Shown here: positions 8,623 to 15,464 of the stretch, in pieces
Layout of the letters: each line of letters opens with the position of its first letter
Numbering within the stretch: position 1 is the first letter of the stretch
Source of the DNA: Cytophagales bacterium
GTDB lineage: Bacteria; Bacteroidota; Bacteroidia; Cytophagales; Cyclobacteriaceae
Length of the DNA: 64,000 nucleotides
Assembly: GCA_033344775.1 (NCBI GenBank)
Contig: JAWPMT010000001.1
Span: forward strand, 62,001-126,000
Reading direction: 5' to 3'
Notes under the pieces: model-generated
The model's database searches: none
Told to the model about the DNA's origin: nothing
What the model saw: only the letters and a program-made list of their open reading frames with translations
Position numbers and translations under genes: made by a program

Positions 8623-10143
8623 ATGAGATTCAATGTGAGTAATAAACAAAAAGAGAAAACTTATAACTACGAAGGTGCTGTTGCCTATTCGAAATCAGAA
8701 ACGTTGGAACTGTATAGTGCGGTAGTAACTTCGAGTTTGTCTGGTGATCTGTACGAAAATGCCTGGGATAGATTGAACCGTATCATTTATCTGATTGATA
8801 AAGTTGATCCGGTATTTGCAGCAAAATTGGCCATTTATGCCAGAGAAGAGATGCATTTGAGGTCAATCCCATTGGTATTGGTTGCTGAGTTGTCCAGAAT
8901 ACATAGGGGTGATGAACTGGTGAAAAAAGCAACAGCAAGGGTGATCCAGCGTGCTGATGAGATCACAGAGTTGTTGGCTTATTATCAATTGGCGAATAGC
9001 AGATCTGGTGAAAAGAAGCTGAATAAACTTTCCAAGCAGCTTCAGAAAGGCATAGCGTCTGCTTTCAACAAGTTTGATGAATATCAATTCGCGAAATACA
9101 ATAGAAAGACGGAGGTGACCCTAAGGGATGCTTTGTTTTTAACACATCCGAAAGCGGCTTCCGACGAACAACAATTGTTGTTTAATAAGATCGTCAATGA
9201 TGAACTGGAAGTTCCTTATACCTGGGAGGTAGAACTGTCACAAGTGGGGCAAAGACCATTTACGAACCCAAAGAATAAGGCCTCTGCCATGACTGCTAAG
9301 TGGGAGGAGCTGATTGATAGTGGAAAGTTGGGCTATATGGCTACATTAAGGAATTTGAGGAATTTCCTTGAGGCCGGTGTTCAAAGGAGCTCGATCAAAA
9401 AAGTAGCTAAGCTATTGGGTGACCCTAAGCAAGTAAAAAGGTCTAAGCAATTGCCTTTCAGGTTTCTCTCGGCCTACAGAGAATTGGAGAAACTCAAGTT
9501 GAACCATGCTACATATTTGATGAACAGCCTGGAGAAGGCAGTGATGGCCAGTGCGGCAAACATCAAGGGGTTTGGGCTTGACCAGCGAGTGCTCTTGGCG
9601 GCGGATGTTTCCGGTTCGATGTACAGCCCGGTGAGCTACAATAGCAAAGTGAGATGCTTTGATATTGGATTGGTACTGAGCATGTTACTGGCTTCCAGAT
9701 CTGTGAACGTGGTTACCGGGATATTTGGTAGTACCTGGAGCGAGAAGAATCTTTCGAAGAAAGACATCCTTTCCAATGTCAGAAAGCTGGAAAGACTGGC
9801 GGGTTCCGTTGGATACTCGACGAATGGTCATCGCGTCATAGACGCATTGATTGCCACGAAACGTGAGATGGATAAAGTCATGTTCTTTACTGATTTGCAG
9901 ATGTGGGACAGCACTTATGGTGGTGAGTCATTGAGAGCATCATGGACGAAGTACAAGCGTTATGTTGCTCCGAAGGCCAAATTGTATTTGTTTGATTTGA
10001 TGGGGCACGGTAATACACCATTGAGCCTGAAAGGAAATGATGTGTATTTGATCGCCGGATGGTCGGACAAGATATTTGAAGTGTTGGATGCCATTGAAAA
10101 TGGAGCATCTGCTATTTCATGTATCAATCAGATTGAAATTTGA
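8623..10143 (+). CDS. rsr: Ro60/TROVE-domain RNA-binding protein (bacterial Ro, Rsr)
   Basis: A 506-residue orthologue of the Ro60 autoantigen. Residues about 15-295 are the TROVE ring of helical repeats that binds Y RNA outside and misfolded RNA ends in the hole. Residues about 320-506 are a von Willebrand A domain with an intact metal site: D-V-S-G-S begins at residue 328, followed later by FTDLQMWD. The open frame begins with a TTG at 8599, but the ATG at 8623 starts the recognisable N-terminus (MRFNVSNKQKEKTYNYEGA). Established knowledge: bacterial Rsr works with Y RNAs and exonucleases in RNA quality control and stress survival. The WYL regulator lies divergently upstream. Three Y-like RNA units follow within 43 bases of the stop, on the same strand, as expected for a co-transcribed ribonucleoprotein locus. 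No rtcB ligase is in the window. Confidence 0.93.
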   Translation: MRFNVSNKQKEKTYNYEGAVAYSKSETLELYSAVVTSSLSGDLYENAWDRLNRIIYLIDKVDPVFAAKLAIYAREEMHLRSIPLVLVAELSRIHRGDELVKKATARVIQRADEITELLAYYQLANSRSGEKKLNKLSKQLQKGIASAFNKFDEYQFAKYNRKTEVTLRDALFLTHPKAASDEQQLLFNKIVNDELEVPYTWEVELSQVGQRPFTNPKNKASAMTAKWEELIDSGKLGYMATLRNLRNFLEAGVQRSSIKKVAKLLGDPKQVKRSKQLPFRFLSAYRELEKLKLNHATYLMNSLEKAVMASAANIKGFGLDQRVLLAADVSGSMYSPVSYNSKVRCFDIGLVLSMLLASRSVNVVTGIFGSTWSEKNLSKKDILSNVRKLERLAGSVGYSTNGHRVIDALIATKREMDKVMFFTDLQMWDSTYGGESLRASWTKYKRYVAPKAKLYLFDLMGHGNTPLSLKGNDVYLIAGWSDKIFEVLDAIENGASAISCINQIEI

Positions 10144-10147
10144 ATAA

Positions 10148-10170
10148 GCCCCTGCCAGACGGGTGGGGGC
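10148..10170 (+). other. 9-bp GC-rich hairpin after the Ro60 stop codon
   Basis: GCCCCTGCC (10148-10156) pairs with GGTGGGGGC (10162-10170) around a 5-base loop, with seven Watson-Crick pairs and two G-U pairs. It begins 4 bases after the stop codon and lies just before the first Y-like core. It has no T-run after it, so it is not a classical terminator. It could protect the 3' end of the messenger, attenuate transcription, or mark the point where the RNA units are cut from the transcript. Confidence 0.55.
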
Positions 10171-10179
10171 ATAAATTAC

Positions 10180-10335
10180 GAAAGAGTGTCGTAGAACAGT
10201 GTTACTTCGATTATGGTTCGGGTGAATGCGAGTTCAAATCTCGTCGGGTCCACAATAGCATTGTAATACATGGGCCTGTAGCTTAAATGGATAAAGTACC
10301 TTAGGTCACTATTCGCTCATTACCTCTTTCAATGT
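10180..10335 (+). ncRNA. Y-like RNA unit 1 with permuted tRNA-like domain
   Basis: The 26-base core is at 10186-10211, with TGTCGT at its 5' side and TACTTCG at its 3' side. A tRNA-like domain follows in permuted order. T-arm: stem 10228-10232 with 10240-10244 and the canonical loop TTCAAAT. 3' acceptor strand: CGGGTCC at 10245-10251. Linker: 10252-10271 with a 5-bp hairpin. 5' acceptor strand: GGGCCTG at 10272-10278, which pairs fully with the 3' strand (two G-U). Then T-A, and a D-arm with stem 10281-10284/10294-10297 and GG in its loop. CCTTA (10299-10303) can pair four of five positions with TCGGG (10218-10222) as the anticodon stem. Bacterial Y RNAs of the YrlA type carry a tRNA-like module. 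The ends given are approximate and expression is unproven. Confidence 0.7.
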
Positions 10336-10339
10336 TATA

Positions 10340-10494
10340 AGGAAGTGTCGTCGGAAAGTACTACTTCGATAATTGACAGAAACGCGTATTGGTTCGCCTT
10401 ACGTATGGAAGCTTGATCTCAGCAATCTTTGATCAGGCGGATGAAAAACAGACTTTTCACTTATTACCTTCCTTTATCTTATTAAATCCATAGA
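10340..10494 (+). ncRNA. Y-like RNA unit 2 without tRNA arms
   Basis: The second core is at 10345-10370 (GTGTCGTCGG at the start, TACTTCGAT at the end). It can fold as UCG/CGA and AAGU/ACUU helices around a 3-base loop, with an asymmetric bulge, which recalls the bulged Ro-binding helix of Y RNAs. The downstream module differs from unit 1. There is a hairpin CGTA...TACG (10385-10403) that encloses GG-TTCG-CC, then TGATC/GATCA (10414-10418 with 10431-10435) with a 12-base loop, then a pyrimidine-rich stretch (about 10452-10480) similar to the one that ends unit 1. No T-loop or D-loop signature is present. The ends are approximate. Confidence 0.55.
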
Positions 10495-10610
10495 CAAAGG
10501 ATGTCGTTGGAATAAGTTACTTCGTCACCAATGGGGATAGGGTCCCGAGTTTTCAGGAATGGGTGCAAATCCCAACATGACACGCCCCAACTTAGTCCGC
10601 TTGTTACTCC
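10495..10610 (+). ncRNA. Y-like RNA unit 3 with T-arm-like hairpin
   Basis: The third core is at 10501-10526. It shares TGTCGT and TACTTCG with the other two but diverges in its last two bases. It is followed by a stem TGGGG (10532-10536) with CCCCA (10585-10589). This encloses a T-arm-like hairpin: TGGG (10560-10563) pairs with CCCA (10571-10574) around the 7-base loop TGCAAAT, one base off the canonical T-loop pattern. No D-arm follows before the convergent MFS gene ends at 10618. The unit may be a shorter tRNA mimic or a decayed copy. The ends are approximate. Confidence 0.5.
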
Positions 10611-10617
10611 TTTTGAT

Positions 10618-11868
10618 TTAAGAAAGGTTTGTGGTTCTGGTTTGCCTCCCAAACAAATAGGCCAAAATGGCCCCTGTAATGGAGAAAGCAGCCAGTACCA
10701 TAAACAAGTGTTGGTGTCCGAGCTCTCCGGGAGAGCTGTCTAGGATGATCCCCATAAGCGGGCCCATGAATATATCGGGTGTATAACCAATGACCGATAC
10801 CAATCCTGCTGCGCTTCCTGTGATTTCCAGAGGTAGTTTTGCTTCCTGAAACAACGCATAGTAAAGACCTCTCAAACCATAAACGCCTACACTTGTGGTA
10901 GATAGGGTCAAAATGATCATCAATCCCATACTCGGCGCTATTACACCCGAAGCGATCACAAGACTGCCTCCCATCATGATCAGAAAACAGCAAATGACCA
11001 TTTTAGAATGCATGATTTTATCACCTAATAAACCTGCTGCAATGGCTGCGAAAGGCCTGATCCAAAAAGAGATTGTGGCAATGTGAGCTGCGTCCACATC
11101 ATTGTACCCGAAAGCATCGCTGGCATATAAGGAAAAGTCGTCGGTGCATTTGTAGCCAACATAGCTACATAATAGAATAAAAGCTTGTAGCCATATCGTT
11201 CTACGTTTCATGGCTTGTTTAACACCCAATAGCGAAATTCCCTGACCGGAAGAATGAGTTACTTCATCCGGCAGGAACCACCAGATGATCAGGGCGCTTA
11301 AGGCAGTCAAACCTGAGAATAAGAGAATAATGTCACTTAGGGCAGCGGTTAATTGCGCTTCGGTGGCATAATCCGCATCGACGGGTAAGAAAGTTTGCAG
11401 CAAGAAAACGGAAGAGGAGGCGAGGGCGGCTGCGACAAATCCTCGTCCCGCATCGATCAATCCGAAGGACCGTCCCTGACTGTCATTCCCACCTAGCTCA
11501 CTTTGGGCTTTCACATAAGCGGCCCAGAAAAGAAGTATGGTTGTTATTCCCCAAAACCCATACAATAATGTGAGCGTGAACAGATTAGGGATTTGAGACA
11601 TGATCATGCCACCGGCTGCAGTGGCCATAATTGAGACCGGGAGTAGTTTTTTCGGAGAAAACCGGTCAGCGATAGGGCCTCCGGCAAAATAGGCACCAAT
11701 AGCAACGATACCGTAAAGTGAAAATGCTGTTCCTAATTCAAGATTAGTGATATCAAATGCAGTAAGAAACGTAGGTCGAAATATCCTCGCTACTACAAAA
11801 GGGAGTAGAAAAATGAGCTCACCCACCAACATGAGCGCAGCCAGAGATAGGACCTTACGTAATGCCAT
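10618..11868 (-). CDS. major facilitator superfamily transporter
   Basis: A 416-residue integral membrane protein with about twelve predicted helices in two halves. The conserved loop after helix 2 is visible as GGPIADRFSPKKL, the MFS motif A of the first half, and PIADRF is typical of organic-anion/sugar-phosphate antiporter-like members. The substrate cannot be told from the sequence. It is convergent with the Y-like RNA array and has no same-strand partner close by. The ATG at 11868 precedes a basic stretch and the first helix directly and looks right. Confidence 0.88.
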   Translation of the reverse strand: MALRKVLSLAALMLVGELIFLLPFVVARIFRPTFLTAFDITNLELGTAFSLYGIVAIGAYFAGGPIADRFSPKKLLPVSIMATAAGGMIMSQIPNLFTLTLLYGFWGITTILLFWAAYVKAQSELGGNDSQGRSFGLIDAGRGFVAAALASSSVFLLQTFLPVDADYATEAQLTAALSDIILLFSGLTALSALIIWWFLPDEVTHSSGQGISLLGVKQAMKRRTIWLQAFILLCSYVGYKCTDDFSLYASDAFGYNDVDAAHIATISFWIRPFAAIAAGLLGDKIMHSKMVICCFLIMMGGSLVIASGVIAPSMGLMIILTLSTTSVGVYGLRGLYYALFQEAKLPLEITGSAAGLVSVIGYTPDIFMGPLMGIILDSSPGELGHQHLFMVLAAFSITGAILAYLFGRQTRTTNLS

Positions 11869-12022
11869 AAGGTCGTAACTTAATGAAAATCCTTATCGTG
11901 GGAGTACCTAGAATGCTATTTAGTGGCTCATGACGCCAGAAAGAGCAGTGTTTCTTAAGATTATGAATAGTGTGTGGCGTGTGTTGTTTTGAAATGAGCA
12001 ACCGTAATATCAGAGAATCTAA

Positions 12023-12057
12023 AAACGCTCACCTCCCGATGGGTATTGGGAGCGTTT
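12023..12057 (-). terminator. intrinsic terminator, minus strand
   Basis: AAACGCTC (12023-12030) and GAGCGTTT (12050-12057) form an 8-bp stem. On the minus strand it is followed by a run of T. It lies 118 bases downstream of the small gene that ends at 12175 and probably ends its transcript. In the remaining 306-base gap (11869-12174) I see only a GTCAGC/GCTGAC hairpin near 12128-12150. Confidence 0.65.
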
Positions 12058-12174
12058 CATGCCCTCAGTGGTAGAAAGTAATAACCGATTAACTTAATTA
12101 CTGAAGGTCAATAGGTTAATCCCTTGGTCAGCCTCGCCGACGAAGCTGACTCACCAAAGTTTCCGTTAGATCAG

Positions 12175-12492
12175 TTATGCCACTTCCGACTGCACTACAA
12201 CCGACTTGAATCGGTGGCCGTCCAGGTATTTAAGCTTGATCTGACTGTTTTCCTTGCTGACGCTGTAAGTCGCTTCAGATCTAGGCGTCGTGTTCGGATT
12301 AGGTACAAAATGGATCAGGCGTGGATTGGGTAAAGTTTCAACCTTCATTTGTTGATCCATACGATCAGTATTGAAAATCGCGACTTCATCGGATTCCTTG
12401 TCCCAAAAGAGATAAACGGTTTCCGATCCCAATTGCACCTTAAAATAGGTGTTGGGGTAAATGGCGCTTGCGGTATTCATTGCGGTGGTCAT
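12175..12492 (-). CDS. hypothetical protein, about 105 aa
   Basis: I do not recognise this protein. It looks like a small beta-rich domain: FKVQLGSETVYLFWDKES and QIKLKYLDGHRFKSVVV would be amphipathic strands. The open frame reaches back to 12546; starts at 12492 and 12480 are both plausible and I chose the first of these. It has no signal peptide. It stands alone between the PIF1-like helicase gene and the MFS gene, on the same strand as both. A palindrome at 12608-12627 lies in its upstream region, and a good terminator follows at 12023-12057, which supports it as a real transcribed gene. Confidence 0.5.
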   Translation of the reverse strand: MTTAMNTASAIYPNTYFKVQLGSETVYLFWDKESDEVAIFNTDRMDQQMKVETLPNPRLIHFVPNPNTTPRSEATYSVSKENSQIKLKYLDGHRFKSVVVQSEVA

Positions 12493-12607
12493 ATTTGTCA
12501 CATTAGTCTTTTGTTCAATCAACTCAACAACGATGCCAGCAAACACCCTAGTATGAGATTGTACAAAAAAGACTTTAGTAAAGATCGGAAGGTTGGATTA
12601 GGATGTC

Positions 12608-12627
12608 AATACCCAATATGGGGTATT
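12608..12627. promoter_or_regulatory. AATACCC-N6-GGGTATT palindrome
   Basis: A perfect 7-base inverted repeat (AATACCC 12608-12614, GGGTATT 12621-12627) lies in the 138 bases between the PIF1-like gene and the small gene at 12175. Its TACCC...GGGTA pattern resembles operators of CsoR-family metal sensors, but no such regulator is in the window. It may be the operator of the small gene. Confidence 0.35.
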
Positions 12628-12684
12628 TGCCTTAAAATTTATCCACATTTTAGCGGTGCATTGAAGGGTTTTCCACAATTTGAA

Positions 12685-14406
12685 TCAATTACCATCGTCA
12701 TGAAACATTCGACAAAGTCGGATCGTTTCATAGTCCATTTGTCCGTTGAGAGCTCGATGGATCACACTCAATTTTAACTGTTCGGCACTGTCAAAAAATT
12801 CAGGATCTCCCTGTTTGATCAATTGCGCGCTTACTTTGCTGACCTTCTTGAGTGTTGTATCATCCGGAGCATAAGGGCTCAAATCAAAATCAGGGTTGTC
12901 TTTGTGGATTCGTTGTAGATGACTGATGATTGTGCCCTGAGTGAGCTCTCGTTCATAAGCCACTTCTTCAAGCGTCTTTCCAGCAAGGAGCATTTCTTTG
13001 GTTTTTTCGAAGGTATTTTTCTTGGGACCAATGGCCTTTTTGCGATTGCGATGTTGATTTTTTTCAATGACATCAGGATCATTCGTTCCTTCACATCGGT
13101 CGATGAAATCCATGTTGGCAATCGCTAGCTGCTCTTTTTCAAAATCAAACAACCAATCTTCATTGTCTTCCGACAATTCGGCAAAACGAACATCAGCTTT
13201 GAAGGCCAGTCCATCTACAGTCAGGGCGACATTGTTCATACCCAATAAATGAAGTCCATGCCAGTTGCGCAAGCGGGAGAGGGCCACGTATCCTTGTCCT
13301 GGCTCAAAGGTTTTGGAGAGGTCAATTTCAGCTTCATCCAAGGTCATTCCCTGACTTTTGTGTACCGTAATGGCCCAGGCCAATCGAAGTGGGACTTGCT
13401 TATACGAAGCCAGCACGTTTTCTTTCTCGTCGGTGATGGTCCATTCTTCAGGCTTGGCAATGATCGTTCGACCATCATTGGTTTTTACGACCGGATATCC
13501 ATCTTCATTATCAAACTTTTCGATTACGCCGATTGTGCCATTGAAATAGCCCCTTTCCGGGTTATTGCGCACAAACATGACCAGAGCATCTTTCTTAAGG
13601 GCTAGCTCAGGCGTGGCCAATACGCTTTGTCGAAGGCTTTCTACCAACGCGCCACGACCTTCGGTTTCTGCTTCGAAATTACTTTTAGGGTTAATGTTTT
13701 CTGCGAGCTTCTTGGCATTCATGGCATCTACATCGGCGTTGTGGGTGTACAACTTGATGCATTCCGTCTCATCGTTCTCGTTGATTTTTTCCTGAAGGGC
13801 ATCAACAATATCCTGGTTGATGTCTTTGGCTCGGATACTGGTAAGGATGTCACTCAAAAGGCTTTCCTTTTGTCGAAACTGTTCGGTGAGGTAGCAGACC
13901 CGCAATTGACTTTCCACCCAGATTGGCGCCATAAAGGCAAACTTTTCGCGGTTCGTCATGGGTTCCCGACTGACGGGAGGTAACTGAAAAAAATCTCCCG
14001 ATAAGATCACCTGCATGCCTCCGAATGGATCTGCATTATTTCGGAAGTACTTCAGGATGTCGCTGATCCCAGTGAGCACTTTTCCGGAGAGCATAGAGAT
14101 TTCATCAATGATCAGGACTTTGGTCTCTCGCAACCTCTTGACCGTGGTTTTATTCTTTTTGATCCGGTCCAGGTCTTCTTTCTTGATCTGGTCCTTGATC
14201 CCAATACCACTCCACGAATGTATGGTCTGTCCTCCGATGTGCGTGGCGGCTATTCCAGTGGACGCAGTTACCGCTACGGCTACTTCTCTTACTCGTAAAT
14301 ATTCGATATATTCATTGATCAAATAGGTTTTACCGGTACCGGCTGAACCAGTCAGGTAAACATTTTGACCCATTTTTAAAATAGCAAGTGCGGTTTCCTG
14401 TTTCAA
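12685..14406 (-). CDS. PIF1-like superfamily 1 DNA helicase with C-terminal HTH region
   Basis: A 573-residue ATP-dependent helicase. Walker A is GSAGTGKT (about residues 20-27), Walker B is LIIDEIS (about 97-103), and motif III is LSGDFFQLPPV. Motifs V and VI are in the C-terminal RecA half: LAWAITVHKSQGMTLDEAEIDL, then GQGYVALSRLRN. This is the PIF1/RecD2 pattern; the protein would unwind 5'-tailed DNA or G-quadruplexes. After about residue 450 there is a basic linker and a helical domain with TLEEVAYERELTQGTIISHLQRI. This looks like the helix-turn-helix/HRDC-type tail seen on many bacterial PIF1 and RecQ proteins. It is divergent from the Ku operon, so two double-strand-break or fork-repair functions share a promoter region. 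Confidence 0.9.
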   Translation of the reverse strand: MKQETALAILKMGQNVYLTGSAGTGKTYLINEYIEYLRVREVAVAVTASTGIAATHIGGQTIHSWSGIGIKDQIKKEDLDRIKKNKTTVKRLRETKVLIIDEISMLSGKVLTGISDILKYFRNNADPFGGMQVILSGDFFQLPPVSREPMTNREKFAFMAPIWVESQLRVCYLTEQFRQKESLLSDILTSIRAKDINQDIVDALQEKINENDETECIKLYTHNADVDAMNAKKLAENINPKSNFEAETEGRGALVESLRQSVLATPELALKKDALVMFVRNNPERGYFNGTIGVIEKFDNEDGYPVVKTNDGRTIIAKPEEWTITDEKENVLASYKQVPLRLAWAITVHKSQGMTLDEAEIDLSKTFEPGQGYVALSRLRNWHGLHLLGMNNVALTVDGLAFKADVRFAELSEDNEDWLFDFEKEQLAIANMDFIDRCEGTNDPDVIEKNQHRNRKKAIGPKKNTFEKTKEMLLAGKTLEEVAYERELTQGTIISHLQRIHKDNPDFDLSPYAPDDTTLKKVSKVSAQLIKQGDPEFFDSAEQLKLSVIHRALNGQMDYETIRLCRMFHDDGN

Positions 14407-14484
14407 TGTTCTGTTTAGTCAATTGATCGCTAAGTTATCTGGTTCAATGGAATTGGCATTCGATGATATAGTCGGCCTTTTCGA

Positions 14485-14507
14485 TAAATTATCGGTAAAA
14501 GGGTTGT
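14485..14507. other. PIF1-Ku divergent intergenic region
   Basis: The 209 bases between the PIF1-like gene and ku (14407-14615) are A/T-rich. Besides the ku promoter they hold small imperfect inverted repeats, for example ATTGATAATC with GATTATTCA near 14511-14531. I see nothing that I can assign to a known regulator. Confidence 0.2.
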
Positions 14508-14565
14508 GAATTGATAATCAGATTATTCATAACTTTCATAATGTCAACAAGTTAATATTAGTTAC

Positions 14566-14596
14566 TTGTATTTATTATTTAATCAATTTACATTTG
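14566..14596 (+). promoter_or_regulatory. ku promoter, Bacteroidota type
   Basis: TTG at 14566-14568 and TACATTTG at 14589-14596 are separated by 20 bases and match the Bacteroidota -33 TTG and -7 TAnnTTTG consensus. Transcription would begin near 14603, only about 13 bases before the ku ATG, so the leader is very short. Confidence 0.6.
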
Positions 14597-14615
14597 ATTA
14601 TAAATCCTGAAAGTC

Positions 14616-15455
14616 ATGCGCGCAATCTGGAAAGGACACATACAATTTTCTTTAGTTACAATCCCTATCAGGATTTATAACGCCATTGATACGGCCCAAA
14701 ACATCCGATTCAATCTGTTGTCGAAAGAGACCAACAATCAGGTAAAATATGAGAAGCGCGATAAGATCACAGGTGACTTATTACGAAGTGAAGACATTGT
14801 GAAAGGCTACCAATATGAGCCTGGTCAATTCGTGATCATTGATGACGATGATTTCCAGAAGATCAAATTGAAAAGCACGAAGCTTATTGAAATAGAAGGA
14901 TTTGTGGATGCCTCGGAAGTGCATCATACCTTATTTGACGCGCCTTATTTTGCTGGACCGGATGGAGAAGTGGCCGGAAAGACTTATTCCCTACTGTGCG
15001 AGACCTTGCTTGAAACCGGAAAAGTAGGCGTAGGCAAAGTCGTGTTACGGGATCGGGAAAGCGTTGTGCTGCTTACACCGCATGAATCGGGCATATTGTT
15101 ATACAAGCTACGGTACCCAGATGAAGTTCGTCGCGTTATTGATGTACCTCAGATACCAAAAGAAACTGCCGCCGATGAAGATCAGTTGAAGCTGGCCAAG
15201 ACCCTGGTGGATAGTATGTCCAAGAAATTCAAAGACATCAAACTGGAGGATAAATACAACAATGCACTACGCGATATGATCGATAGTAAGATCGAAGGAA
15301 AAGAAGTAGTGATTGCTCAGGAGGAAGAGCCTGAAGTTGTAGATATCATGACAGCCTTGAAGGCGAGTATTGAAGAAGCAAAAAAATCGAAGAAACCGAT
15401 GGAAAAAGCTTCAGAAAGTCAAGAAGTAGAGGAAGATGCGAAAAAGGCAAGTTAA
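14616..15455 (+). CDS. ku: Ku protein, non-homologous end joining
   Basis: A 279-residue bacterial Ku. It opens with MRAIWKGHIQFSLVTIPIRIYNA, close to the family signature, and carries the single Ku core beta-barrel/bridge domain to about residue 235. A charged Lys/Glu-rich tail (about 236-279) is typical of the species-variable C-terminus. Ku forms a dimeric ring on DNA ends and recruits the ligase LigD. No ligD is in the window, so the ligase must be elsewhere or another ligase is used. It leads a three-gene run with a TPR protein (9 bases later) and a small helical protein (10 bases after that). A textbook promoter lies just upstream. Confidence 0.95.
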   Translation: MRAIWKGHIQFSLVTIPIRIYNAIDTAQNIRFNLLSKETNNQVKYEKRDKITGDLLRSEDIVKGYQYEPGQFVIIDDDDFQKIKLKSTKLIEIEGFVDASEVHHTLFDAPYFAGPDGEVAGKTYSLLCETLLETGKVGVGKVVLRDRESVVLLTPHESGILLYKLRYPDEVRRVIDVPQIPKETAADEDQLKLAKTLVDSMSKKFKDIKLEDKYNNALRDMIDSKIEGKEVVIAQEEEPEVVDIMTALKASIEEAKKSKKPMEKASESQEVEEDAKKAS

Positions 15456-15464
15456 ATTTGCTTC

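Noticed and set aside
10272-10360. An ordinary tRNA gene starting at 10272
   Set aside because: The 5' half (acceptor strand, D-arm) is good, but no T-arm or matching 3' acceptor strand follows it. The matching strand lies before it, at 10245-10251, so a normal tRNA cannot be drawn.
10495-10610. A tmRNA or ordinary tRNA in unit 3
   Set aside because: Only a T-arm-like hairpin and a 5-bp closing stem are present; there is no D-arm, anticodon arm or tag-coding frame.
10531-10993. Open frames across the Y-like array and the end of the MFS gene
   Set aside because: They run over the structured RNA region or against the MFS gene in another frame and show no protein-like composition.
13249-13983. 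Plus-strand frames opposite the PIF1-like helicase gene
   Set aside because: The minus strand encodes intact helicase motifs throughout, so these are shadows.
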